From assembly GCA_964481385.1 (NCBI GenBank), contig CAYZTN010000003.1, forward strand, positions 1 through 45,193: DNA of 45,193 bases, in the 5' to 3' direction. The translations under genes and the position numbers were made by a program. Positions 1 to 8,343 of this stretch are shown here, piece by piece (the stretch's first letter is position 1; the number at the start of each line of letters is the position of its first letter). This stretch comes from UMGS1649 sp964481385 (GTDB lineage Bacteria > Bacillota > Clostridia > TANB77 > CAG-465). The notes under the pieces were generated by a model. It saw only the letters and a program-made list of their open reading frames with translations. It did no database searches and was not told the origin of the DNA.

Positions 1-174
1 AATTTTAGGGCTTATGTTTAAATTTTTTTGGGACATTTTCAAAAATCATTGACATGGAAAATATTTAAGTTAAAACTATTGTCGATAACACTTCAAACTA
101 GTCGAAAGCATATAAAGTAAAAATCATATGTAATATAATAGCAAAAGAAATTTTAAATTATTTGGAGGCTAAAA

Positions 175-2524
175 ATGTATGAGTTTACAAAAAGAGCACA
201 AGTGGCACTAGAACATACTAAAACTTTTGCTAAAAGTATAAATTCAGGATATATTGGAACCGAGCATATTTTGTATGGCTTGATTAAAGAAGGAAAAGGC
301 TTGGCGTGTAAAATATTAGTTTCTCAATGTGTTACAGAAGATTCTGTAGAGGAGAGTATTGTAAGATTGCATGGGACGCCTAAAAAGCTAAGCAAAGTTG
401 AACCATCTCTTACGCCAAGAGCACATAGAGTGCTAGAGGAAAGTGTGAATGAAGCAGAACATTTAGCATGTAAATATGTCGGAACAGAACATATTTTAGC
501 AGCACTGTTAAAAGAAACAGACAGCATGGCGGTTAGAGTTTTAATAGATTTATCTGTAGACCCAAACAAAATACTATTGGAACTGCTTAAACTTACTGCC
601 GAAACTGAAGTGCTTAATAGTTCTAGTATTTTCAAAAGAGTTAATACACCAAATTTAGATATGTACGCGAAAGATTTAACTCGGACTTGCACGTGCTGGA
701 AAGCTTGATGAGGTGATTGGAAGAAGTGCAGAACTTGAAAGAACTATAAGTATTTTATCTAGATGTACTAAGAATAACCCATTGTTACTTGGTGAAGCAG
801 GCGTTGGTAAAACCGCTATAATTGAAGGACTAAGTTTAAAAATTGCTAAAGGAGAAGTTGGGGAAAACTTGCTAAATAAAAGAATTTTAATGTTAGACAT
901 CTCTTCTTTGGTAGCAGGTGCAAAGTATAGGGGGGACTTTGAAGAAAGACTAAAATCTTGTTTGCAAGAGGCAATGGAAGCAAAGGACATAATTATATTT
1001 ATAGACGAAATGCATACGCTAATTGGAGCTGGGGCTGCAGAAGGAGCAATAGATGCAGCAAATATTTTAAAACCGTTTTTGGCACGTTCGCAAATACAGT
1101 TAATTGGCATTACAACAAACGCAGAATACCAAAAGTATGTGGTAAAAGACAGTGCGTTTGCTCGTAGATTTCAAACTGTAATGGTAGAAGAACCGACTAT
1201 TGATGAGTGTTATGAAATAATAAAAGGCGTAAAAGCAAAATATGAAAAATACCACAAAATAATAATACCAGATAGCGTAATAAAATTTGCTATTCAAGAA
1301 TCTGTAAGGTATATTACCGAAAGAAATTTGCCAGATAAAGCAATAGATATAATAGACGAAGCTTGTACCAATTCACAAATTAAACTATTAAATGAAAAGA
1401 AGGACGGAAAAAGTGAACTGCAAGTTTTATTAAATAAAATAGATAACAAAAAGAAGTTGAAATCTATGACACTTACAAAAGAAGATGTTTGTGAGGTTAT
1501 AAGTCAATGGACTAAAATACCAGTATCAAAACTTAAATCAAAGGAAAGTAATAGGTACAAAAATATTGAGAAAAATTTGAAGTTAAGAATTATTGGCCAA
1601 GATGAAGCGATAGGAAAAATTTCTCACGCCATAGTGCGAAGTAGAGTAGGGCTAAAAGACCCAAAAAGACCAATAGGTACATTTTTGTTTATAGGGCCAA
1701 CAGGTGTTGGGAAAACTGAGCTAGTTAAAGCGTTAACAGAAGAATTATTTGAAAAGTCTGACGCTTTAATTAGACTAGATATGTCTGAGTTTTCTGAAGC
1801 ACATAGCGTAGCTAAACTTATAGGGTCACCACCAGGTTATGTAGGTTTTGGCGAACAGGGAATTTTAACAGATAAGATTAGAAAGAAGCCATATAGTATA
1901 ATTCTTTTTGACGAAATAGAAAAAGCACATTCGGATATATATAATGTGCTGTTACAAATATTAGATGATGGACGTTTAACGGACTCAACTGGGCGAGTAT
2001 GCGACTTTAAAAACACAATATGTATCATGACGTCTAATGTTGGTGCTAGGTGTATAACGGACAAAAATACGATGGGCTTTGTAAAGGTAAGTGATGAAAA
2101 AGAAGAATATGAAAAACTAAAGGCAGCTGTCATGAGTGAAGTAAACAAAAAGTTTAGTCCGGAGTTCTTGAATAGACTAGATGATATCATTGTGTTCAAT
2201 AGACTAAGTAAAACAAGTGTTAGAAAGATTGCAACAATATTATTAGAAGAAGTAAAAACTAGAGCAAAAGCTAAAGGAATTAAGGTTAACTTTGAAGATA
2301 GCGTAATAGAGTATATATCTACTGTTGGATTTGATTCTAAAAAAGGAGCAAGACCTATTAAAAGAGCGATTGAAAAAAATATAGAAGATAAATTTGCCGA
2401 GTTCGTTTTGGATAAAAAGATAAACTCAAAAGCGGAATTTAATGTAGCTTTTTCGAAGGAGATAAATGACATTGTTATTACTAAAAAGGAAGCTACAAAA
2501 AGGAAAAAGGAAGAGAAAGTATAA
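175..2524 (+). CDS. clpC: ClpC-type AAA+ unfoldase, read through an apparent +1 frameshift
   Basis: Hsp100 ATPase that unfolds substrates for ClpP in the cytoplasm. The zero frame 175-708 gives only the double Clp-N domain (177 aa), ending at TGA 706-708. The rest continues in the +1 frame to 2524. Joining ACT 679-681 to GGA 683-685 gives one 782-aa protein reading DLTGLARAGKLDEVIGR across the joint, as in normal ClpC. Walker A motifs GEAGVGKT (about 206-213) and GPTGVGKT (507-514) and Walker B DE pairs (about 277 and 579) are intact. An MGF loop fits ClpP binding. The middle coiled coil is shorter than in Bacillus ClpC. ATG 175 has GGAGG in front; a TATAAT lies at 134-139 without a convincing -35. 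I see no CtsR operator, and no ctsR/mcsAB in the window. Without frameshifting it would be a pseudogene or two ORFs (175-708 and about 713-2524). Confidence 0.9.
679..685 (+). other. Putative +1 frameshift site ACT-CGG-A in clpC
   Basis: Zero-frame codons are ACT then CGG (682-684). Skipping C682 and reading GGA (683-685, Gly), then CTT GCA CGT GCT, restores the conserved ClpC linker. Without the shift, translation stops 22 bases later at 706. No Shine-Dalgarno-like stimulator or strong downstream hairpin is obvious. The same arrangement, NNN-CGG-A with the C skipped, occurs at 43146-43152 in secA. Confidence 0.6.
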
Positions 2525-2530
2525 GTAAAT

Positions 2531-2566
2531 AAAATAGCCATAAGGTATAGACCTCGTGGCTATTTT
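2531..2566. terminator. Bidirectional terminator between clpC and rmuC
   Basis: AAAATAGCCA (2531-2540) pairs perfectly with TGGCTATTTT (2557-2566), and AAGGT/ACCT extends the stem inward. A/T runs on both sides suit termination of both converging genes. Confidence 0.8.
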
Positions 2567-2570
2567 AGTA

Positions 2571-3797
2571 TTAATCTTCTTCAACACTTTCATCGTCTGC
2601 TTGGTCAAGTGCCATATCATAAAACTCAGCTTCATTTGCAACTGGAAGTGCTTCCACATTTTTAAGCTTTCTTTCTATTGTACGAGTTTTGCGAGTTGCG
2701 TCACTCATAGTATTAGATATTTCCATTAGTTTTTTGTTTGTTTTATCTAGAAGATCTCCAAACTTGTTAAATTCAGTTTTAATTTTTCCTAAAAGCTCCC
2801 AAACTTCGCTAGAACGTTTTTCTATTGCAAGTGTCTTAAAGCCCATTTGTAAGCTGTTTATAAGAGCAACAAACGTAGACGGACCTGTAATTAAAACTCT
2901 GTATTTTTGAGTTAAAACTTCACATAAACTAGTATTTTTAATTACTTCACAATACAGACTTTCTGTAGGTAAGAACATTATTCCAAAGTCAGTTGTATAA
3001 GGCACATTAATGTATTTATCTGAAATTGCTTTAGCACATAATTTAATCTGAATTTCTAAGCTTTTTTTACATTCTGTAATAAGTGTTGTGTCTCCTGTTT
3101 CTTCAGCTTCTACAAGTCTCGAATAGTCTTCTACAGGAAACTTTGAGTCTACAGGAAGCAAGACTGTGTCAATTCCATTTTTGCCAGGAAGTTTAATTGC
3201 AAATTCTACAAAGTCATTCGTCTTTGGTTTTATTTTTACATTTGTAGAGTATTGTTCTGAAGTTAAGAATTGCTCTAATATGTTAGATAGTTGAACTTCT
3301 CCCCAGTAACCACGTGATTTTACATTTGTAAATACCTTTTTTAAATCTCCTACGCCTTGAGCTAAGTTTTGCATTTCTCCAAGTCCTTTATACACAGATT
3401 CAAGTCTGTCGTTAACAAGTTTAAAAGATTCTCCTAAACGTTGCTCTAATGTGTTTTGAAGTTTTTCGTCAACAGTCATTCTCATACGTTCTAGCTTATC
3501 GTTATTGTCTTTTTGAATATGTTGTAAGTTTTCGGCTACAGTTTTACGTATGTTCTCTAATTTTACTTCGTTTATAGTAGTTAGGTTTGTAAGACTGTTT
3601 TGTTGAATGTTTGTACTTTCAACGATTTTTGCGCCAATGGTACTCGCTAATTCTTCACGAGTAAGCCTTAATTGACTTGCAAGTTCATGCTTGATATCTT
3701 CTGACTTGTCGCGTTTTGAATTTTTAATTATAACTATGACAAGTAAAATTATTATTACGATTAGTGCTGCAATAATTAGAATTAAAGTAGGTTCCAT
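2571..3797 (-). CDS. rmuC: RmuC family DNA recombination protein
   Basis: RmuC-type protein, 408 aa, a predicted membrane-anchored nuclease-fold protein linked in E. coli to limiting DNA inversions. Residues 4-26 are a strongly hydrophobic N-terminal membrane segment. A long coiled coil follows (about 40-125), then the conserved RmuC core (about 130-370, including the stretch WGEVQLSNILEQ), and an acidic tail. I chose ATG 3797 because GAGGTG lies just upstream on the minus strand and homologues begin with the membrane anchor; the reading frame opens 17 codons earlier, inside the promoter. It is a single gene with its own promoter, convergent to clpC. A LexA-type palindrome in the promoter suggests SOS control (inference). 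Confidence 0.92.
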   Translation of the reverse strand: MEPTLILIIAALIVIIILLVIVIIKNSKRDKSEDIKHELASQLRLTREELASTIGAKIVESTNIQQNSLTNLTTINEVKLENIRKTVAENLQHIQKDNNDKLERMRMTVDEKLQNTLEQRLGESFKLVNDRLESVYKGLGEMQNLAQGVGDLKKVFTNVKSRGYWGEVQLSNILEQFLTSEQYSTNVKIKPKTNDFVEFAIKLPGKNGIDTVLLPVDSKFPVEDYSRLVEAEETGDTTLITECKKSLEIQIKLCAKAISDKYINVPYTTDFGIMFLPTESLYCEVIKNTSLCEVLTQKYRVLITGPSTFVALINSLQMGFKTLAIEKRSSEVWELLGKIKTEFNKFGDLLDKTNKKLMEISNTMSDATRKTRTIERKLKNVEALPVANEAEFYDMALDQADDESVEED

Positions 3798-3819
3798 ATA
3801 TTTATACACCTCAATAACT

Positions 3820-3848
3820 ATTATACTGAACAAAAGTTCATTTGTCAA
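3820..3848 (-). promoter_or_regulatory. rmuC promoter with LexA/SOS-box-like palindrome
   Basis: On the minus strand TTGACA (3848-3843), a 17-base spacer and TATAAT (3825-3820) form a consensus sigma-A promoter. The spacer contains the perfect palindrome TGAACTTTTGTTCA (3827-3840), matching the Gram-positive SOS box core GAAC-N4-GTTC. A repressor here would block RNA polymerase. Confidence 0.75.
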
Positions 3849-4036
3849 TGTTAAATTTCAAAAATCTGAAAATGTGTGATTTTCAAATTAAAGCTTGACA
3901 GGCTAAGGGTCGCATGGTAAACTAATCACATCTTGGTTTAATTTTTTCTAAAATTTATTTTTATTTGTATTTTTTCGTTTTTTAAATTTATTCAGAAAAT
4001 TTATTCGAAGATTATTTTATTCTTAGGAGGTCTAAA

Positions 4037-4675
4037 TTGAAATTATTATTACCTAAAAAAGCTGAAGTATTTCATAAATTATTTAGCAAAGTAGATAAAG
4101 ATGTGTTAAATGATATGATGTCAGCTGTTATGAAAACAAAATCCAAAGTAGCAGATATAGAGCTAGAAAGTTATGAAGATGTTTCTGCTAGCGGAGAGTA
4201 TATTACACCAGATTTTAAAGTTATATTAGAAGATGGTGCGGAGTACCATATTGAACTTGAACAATGTTTTTATCCAGAAATTATAGATAGGACGACTTAT
4301 CATTTAGAGTCTAGGTATTTGGCACAAGGCGAAAAATATATAGACTACAATGATTTTAAAAAAATAGCAGTTGTTGTAATTTTAGATTATACAATAGAAA
4401 ATTTAAAGGAATTTGAACGTCCGGACACAATGTGGCATATAAGTGAAGAAGAAACTGGTAAGATGTTAACGGATATAATGGAAATGCAGTTCTTTGAATT
4501 ACCAAAGCTATATGATGCATATAAGAAAGAGCCAGATAGTCTTAAATATCAATGGTTAATGTTTTTAAACGCACCAGATAGCGAAGAAGTTATGAATATT
4601 ATAAAAGAAAATAAGTATATTCGTGAAGCAATGAACGTATTAGAACAAATTAGTTGTGAAACTACTTTAATATAA
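4037..4675 (+). CDS. Rpn/PD-(D/E)XK nuclease family transposase-like protein, short C-terminus
   Basis: Resembles the Rpn (recombination-promoting nuclease)/PDDEXK_2 family: a conserved N-terminal nuclease core with TPDFKVILEDGAEYHIELEQ (about 54-73) and the following YHLESRYLAQGEKYIDYNDFK region. Members often run to about 270-300 aa with a charged tail; this one stops at 212 aa soon after WLMFLNAPDSEEV, so it may be truncated. The start is TTG 4037, chosen for AGGAGG at 4025-4030. It stands alone, about 105 bp before another PD-(D/E)XK gene. It may be a domesticated or decaying mobile-type gene; activity is unknown. Confidence 0.75.
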   Translation: MKLLLPKKAEVFHKLFSKVDKDVLNDMMSAVMKTKSKVADIELESYEDVSASGEYITPDFKVILEDGAEYHIELEQCFYPEIIDRTTYHLESRYLAQGEKYIDYNDFKKIAVVVILDYTIENLKEFERPDTMWHISEEETGKMLTDIMEMQFFELPKLYDAYKKEPDSLKYQWLMFLNAPDSEEVMNIIKENKYIREAMNVLEQISCETTLI

Positions 4676-4780
4676 ACGTTGATGTATATGTAAAACTGAA
4701 AAAATACAACAATATATTACAGTTTTAAATTTAAACTTTTTTATCATTTAACCTGCAAAATTTTATTCAGGAGAAAATTT

Positions 4781-5809
4781 ATGAAGGATGAACAATTAAC
4801 AATAGAATCAGAAGAATCTTACAAAATAATTAGAAATAGTGTACTAAACGCACAAGCAAAATTGTACACAGCAGTAAATTCTGCAATGGTACAAGCATAT
4901 TGGGAAATAGGGCAAGAAATACATAAGGCATGTGGAGAAAATGATAGAGCAAAATACGGTAAGAAGCTATTAGGATATTTATCAGAACAGTTAACGAACG
5001 AATTTGGAAAGGGTTTTACAGTTACAAATTTAAAGAATATGAGACAATTTTATCGTACATTTCCAATTCGTCAGACAGTGTCTGACGAATTAAGCTGGTC
5101 ACATTATAATTTATTAATGAGAATTGAAGATGAAAAATCTAGACAATTTTATGCTAAGGAATGTGTAAAATCTAATTGGAGTGTTCGACAGTTAAAAAGA
5201 CAAATAGGAACATTCTATTATGAAAGGTTACTTGCAAGTCAAGATAAAGAAGCGGTATCAAAAGAAATAGAATTACAAGAAAAGGTAGAACCTAAAAATA
5301 TAATAAGGGATCCGTATGTATTAGAATTTTTAGACTTAGAAGGGAAAACAAGTTTTTATGAAAAAGATTTAGAACAAGCAATAATAGACCATTTGCAAAA
5401 ATTCTTATTAGAGTTAGGAAGAGGATTTTCCTTTGTATCGAGACAACAAAAAATAACTTTTGATGGTAGACATTTCTTTATCGATTTAGTATTCTACAAC
5501 TATATATTAAAATGTTTTGTAATAATAGATTTAAAATTAGGAGATTTGACACATCAAGATATAGGACAAATGCAAATGTATGTAAATTATTATACAAGGG
5601 AAATGATGAATGATGAAGATAATCCGCCAATAGGAATTATACTTTGTGCAGATAAAAGTGAGCAAGTTGTAAAATATACTTTGCCAGAAGATAATAATAA
5701 AATATTTGCTTCAAAGTACAAATTGTATTTGCCGACAGAAGAAGAATTAAAAAAAGAGCTGAATTTAGAAAACTATGTGAAAAAAGATGAAGATGGGACT
5801 ATTAAATAA
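4781..5809 (+). CDS. YhcG-like PDDEXK nuclease domain protein (DUF1016)
   Basis: 342 aa, matching the YhcG/DUF1016 architecture: an N-terminal DUF1016_N helical/winged-helix region (about 10-160, with AYWEIGQEI and SWSHYNLLMRI) and a C-terminal PD-(D/E)XK domain (about 175-330). The catalytic-type residues sit in FFIDLVFYN and VIIDLKLGDL. Relatives are found near restriction-modification and mobile regions; the substrate is unknown. ATG 4781 has CAGGAG upstream. A strong terminator follows. Its position next to an Rpn-like nuclease gene suggests a small accessory island between rmuC and the dcw cluster. Confidence 0.85.
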   Translation: MKDEQLTIESEESYKIIRNSVLNAQAKLYTAVNSAMVQAYWEIGQEIHKACGENDRAKYGKKLLGYLSEQLTNEFGKGFTVTNLKNMRQFYRTFPIRQTVSDELSWSHYNLLMRIEDEKSRQFYAKECVKSNWSVRQLKRQIGTFYYERLLASQDKEAVSKEIELQEKVEPKNIIRDPYVLEFLDLEGKTSFYEKDLEQAIIDHLQKFLLELGRGFSFVSRQQKITFDGRHFFIDLVFYNYILKCFVIIDLKLGDLTHQDIGQMQMYVNYYTREMMNDEDNPPIGIILCADKSEQVVKYTLPEDNNKIFASKYKLYLPTEEELKKELNLENYVKKDEDGTIK

Positions 5810-5850
5810 AAAACAAGGTGTGAATTACAGAAGCACACCTTGTTTTTTGT
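5810..5850 (+). terminator. Rho-independent terminator after the YhcG-like gene
   Basis: AAAACAAGGTGTG (5810-5822) pairs perfectly with CACACCTTGTTTT (5834-5846) over an 11-base loop, followed by more T residues. Confidence 0.9.
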
Positions 5851-6116
5851 ATCTATTCTGCTTTGATAATGATAATGCTAAAACAAATGTTATAAAACCT
5901 ACATTTATATATTGACTCTATCAATAAGCTATGTGAGTTTTAAAAGCACATGATATTTTTGTAGTTACAGTGATATAACAAGTTTTTTATTAAAAACATA
6001 TAGAACTTTTTAATGTAAAGAATACATAAATATCATTTGTGCTAATTTTCGACATTTTTTGCAGATAATTATGTAAAATTTCTTTTAAAAATTTTAATAT
6101 TTTTTTGAAAAAAGTA
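5851..6116. other. AT-rich intergenic region with no recognised gene
   Basis: Upstream of the mraZ promoter I see no ORF with a ribosome binding site, no tRNA-like fold and no strong hairpin. Short A and T tracts dominate, so upstream promoter elements or DNA bending are possible. Confidence 0.5.
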
Positions 6117-6144
6117 TTGCATTTGTTTTTCTATTTGATATAAT
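6117..6144 (+). promoter_or_regulatory. mraZ (dcw cluster) promoter
   Basis: TTGCAT (6117-6122), a 16-base spacer and TATAAT (6139-6144), with TGA directly before the -10 (extended -10). It drives mraZ and probably the downstream cluster. Confidence 0.75.
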
Positions 6145-6153
6145 ATGGGTGTC

Positions 6154-6178
6154 AGTGGAGAAAAGTGGTACAAAGTGG
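6154..6178 (+). promoter_or_regulatory. MraZ operator: three AGTGG boxes at 10-bp period
   Basis: AGTGG occurs at 6154-6158, 6164-6168 and 6174-6178, exactly one helical turn apart, the last two within AAAGTGG. This matches known MraZ binding sites (direct GTG-containing repeats just downstream of the mraZ promoter). The boxes lie between the -10 and the start codon, so autorepression is expected. Confidence 0.85.
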
Positions 6179-6193
6179 AGGAGGTGTAAAACC

Positions 6194-6625
6194 ATGTTAC
6201 TAGGTGAGTTTAACCATACTTTAGACGAAAAATCTAGGTTAATCGTTCCATCTAAGTTTAGAGATGACTTAGGTAGTACTTTTATAGTAACAAAAGGTTT
6301 TGACACATGTCTTTCAGTTTTCTCAATAGCAGAATGGCAAAATTTTGAAACAAAGTTAAAATCACTGCCATTATCTAACGAAAATGCAAGAAAATTTGTA
6401 AGGTATTTTACAGCAGGAGCTACAGAGTGCCAAGTAGACAAACAAGGAAGAATACTTATTCCACAAAACTTAAAAGAACATGCAGGCCTTAAAAAAGATA
6501 TTGTTTTCACTGGTGTTTCTACAAGAGCGGAAATATGGGATAAAGAAAAATGGGAGAAATATACAAGCGCAGATAATATTGACTTAAACGATATTGCTAT
6601 TCACATGTCAGAGTTTGGCATATGA
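6194..6625 (+). CDS. mraZ: Transcriptional regulator MraZ
   Basis: DNA-binding AbrB-like double-repeat protein, 143 aa, the usual family length. It starts MLLGEFNHTLDEKSRLIVPS, with the second half (TECQVDKQGRILIPQNLKE) repeating the DxKGRxxIP-type motif. It represses the dcw operon as a ring-shaped oligomer. The frame is open further upstream, but ATG 6194 sits after GGAGGAGGT (6177-6185) and matches the family start. The operator lies directly upstream. Confidence 0.96.
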   Translation: MLLGEFNHTLDEKSRLIVPSKFRDDLGSTFIVTKGFDTCLSVFSIAEWQNFETKLKSLPLSNENARKFVRYFTAGATECQVDKQGRILIPQNLKEHAGLKKDIVFTGVSTRAEIWDKEKWEKYTSADNIDLNDIAIHMSEFGI

Positions 6626-6657
6626 TATAGATTTGCAAAAGATAAGATATAAAACAA

Positions 6658-6774
6658 TAAACAAAAGAAGAGAATTTAGTAAACAAAAGCATAAAAACAA
6701 GGAAATAAGTACTTACTCGTACATATGATAAGATTTACATTACCTACAAAAGAAAAAGATATAATAAACAAAAG
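6658..6774 (+). repeat. Three copies of TAAACAAAAG between mraZ and rsmH
   Basis: The decamer TAAACAAAAG occurs at 6658-6667, 6680-6689 and 6765-6774 in a purine-rich, T-poor leader of about 200 bases before rsmH. Function is unknown; it may keep the leader unstructured. Confidence 0.5.
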
Positions 6775-6832
6775 ATAAAATAATGAATGTTTAAAATGAA
6801 TTTGAAATATAGTGAATGAGAGTGTGGCAATC

Positions 6833-7768
6833 ATGGCGGGGTTTAAACATATACCTGTATTAAAAAACGAAGTATTAGAATGTCTAGATATCAAAAAAGA
6901 TGGGGTCTATGTAGATGGAACCCTTGGTGGTGCTGGACATTCTTTCTGCATTGTGGAGAGACTGGAAAAATATGGGTCTCTTATTGGAATAGATAGAGAT
7001 TTGGACGCATTAAAGGCAGCAAAAGAAAGACTAAAAGACTTTCCAAATGTAATATATGTAAACAATAATCACGAAAATATAAAAGAAATATTACAGAGTT
7101 TGAATATAGAAAAAGTTGATGGAGTGTTGTTAGATTTAGGAGTTTCATCATATCAATTAGACGAGGCGAGTCGTGGTTTTAGTTATATGCACGATGCTCC
7201 ACTAGATATGAGAATGAATAGGGAAGATAAACTTACAGCACACTTCGTGGTAAATAAATACTCAGAAGAAAGCTTGGCAAGAATATTTTTTGAATATGGT
7301 GAAGAAAAGTATTCAAAAAGAATTGCAAAAGCGATAGTAGAGCAAAGGAAACAAAAAGAAATTGCTACAACATTTGAACTAGTGGAGTGTATCAAAAGTG
7401 CAATGCCACGTTCTGCGTTAAATGAAAAACAACACCCTGCAAAAAGAGTGTTTCAAGCAATTCGTATTGAAGTAAATGGTGAGTTAATAAATTTATCTGG
7501 CGCTTTAAAAGACGCAGTGCTTATGTTAAAACCAGGTGGAAGACTTGCTGTAATAACATTTCACTCACTAGAAGATAGAATAACAAAAAAGACTTTTGAA
7601 GAATTAGAAGGGCATTGTACTTGCCCAAAAGAACTTCCAAAATGTGTATGCAATAAAGTGTCTTACGGAAAAGTAATTACTAAAAAACCAATTACAGCTA
7701 CTGAGGAGGAGCTAAATGAAAATCCAAGGTCAAGAAGTGCAAAACTAAGGGTATTTGAGAGAATATAA
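6833..7768 (+). CDS. rsmH: 16S rRNA m4C1402 methyltransferase RsmH (MraW)
   Basis: SAM-dependent N4-methylation of C1402 in 16S rRNA, 311 aa. The SAM-binding motif DGTLGGAGHS is at about 28-37; VDGVLLDLGVSSYQLDEASRGFSY and the C-terminal ENPRSRSAKLRV are family hallmarks. ATG 6833 is preferred because homologues begin xxFKHxxVL; GTG 6812 in the same frame would add seven residues but lacks a ribosome binding site. Second gene of the dcw cluster, about 200 bp after mraZ. Confidence 0.96.
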   Translation: MAGFKHIPVLKNEVLECLDIKKDGVYVDGTLGGAGHSFCIVERLEKYGSLIGIDRDLDALKAAKERLKDFPNVIYVNNNHENIKEILQSLNIEKVDGVLLDLGVSSYQLDEASRGFSYMHDAPLDMRMNREDKLTAHFVVNKYSEESLARIFFEYGEEKYSKRIAKAIVEQRKQKEIATTFELVECIKSAMPRSALNEKQHPAKRVFQAIRIEVNGELINLSGALKDAVLMLKPGGRLAVITFHSLEDRITKKTFEELEGHCTCPKELPKCVCNKVSYGKVITKKPITATEEELNENPRSRSAKLRVFERI

Positions 7769-7786
7769 AAGGAAGGAGGGTGTCTT

Positions 7787-8257
7787 GTGGCACAGTCAAG
7801 TGTAGCTTATGATTTTGAGCCTGCTAAAAAAACAAAAGTTACAAAAAAGCCAGAGTTCAAAGTTATTAAAAATAAAAATTTAAATAAACATAAAGCACAT
7901 AAATCAAGCAAGACATCTTTAGTAATTTCTACTCTTTTAATATTTGCAATGCTCATTATAATAAATTATAGGTATAACATAATAAGCGAGAAAAATTTAA
8001 CAGTTCAAAGATTGCAAATGGCCGAGTCGGAAGCAAATGCTTTGCTTACAAACGCCGAGATTGAGTACAGCAAAATGGTGGATATAGTTGAGGTTGAAGC
8101 ATATGCAAAGCAACAACTTGGAATGCAAGAACCAGAAAAAAGTCAGATGGTATATATAGGAAGCAGTTACGCCGAAAATACAATTTCTGATTCAACTGAA
8201 AATGGCATTTCTAGCATTATTAATACAATAAAACAGAAGATAAATGAAATATTTTAG
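7787..8257 (+). CDS. ftsL: FtsL-like cell division protein
   Basis: Bitopic septal protein, 156 aa: a lysine-rich cytoplasmic N-terminus (about 1-42), one membrane helix (about 43-62), then an extracellular coiled coil ending in the FtsL/DivIC-type AKQQLGMQEPEKSQMVYI, plus a serine-rich tail. It forms the FtsQLB/DivIB-DivIC complex that activates the septal synthase. GTG 7787 is chosen for GGAGGG just upstream. Its position between rsmH and the PBP gene is standard. Sequence conservation in this family is low, so the call leans on topology and synteny. Confidence 0.88.
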   Translation: MAQSSVAYDFEPAKKTKVTKKPEFKVIKNKNLNKHKAHKSSKTSLVISTLLIFAMLIIINYRYNIISEKNLTVQRLQMAESEANALLTNAEIEYSKMVDIVEVEAYAKQQLGMQEPEKSQMVYIGSSYAENTISDSTENGISSIINTIKQKINEIF

Positions 8258-8258
8258 T

Positions 8259-8321
8259 AATAACCATAAGTTTCATAAAGTACAATGTAATAGTAGTTTA
8301 TTGAAATATATTATGGTTATT
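8259..8321 (+). other. Long hairpin in the ftsL-spoVD spacer
   Basis: AATAACCATAA (8259-8269) pairs with TTATGGTTATT (8311-8321), and an inner stem (GTTTCATAAA region with TTTATTGAAA) continues it. No T-run follows, and the spoVD ribosome binding site begins 10 bases later, so RNA processing or translation control is more likely than termination. Confidence 0.5.
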
Positions 8322-8343
8322 TGTGTATAAGGGAGGTAACAAT

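Noticed and set aside
1..174. CtsR or CIRCE operator upstream of clpC
   Set aside because: Neither the CtsR heptad repeats nor the CIRCE inverted repeat is visible.
703..708. Stop-codon recoding (TGA read as Trp) to explain the clpC break
   Set aside because: Reading through TGA in the same frame gives unrelated sequence, while dpaA and sbp end at TGA normally. Only a +1 shift restores ClpC.
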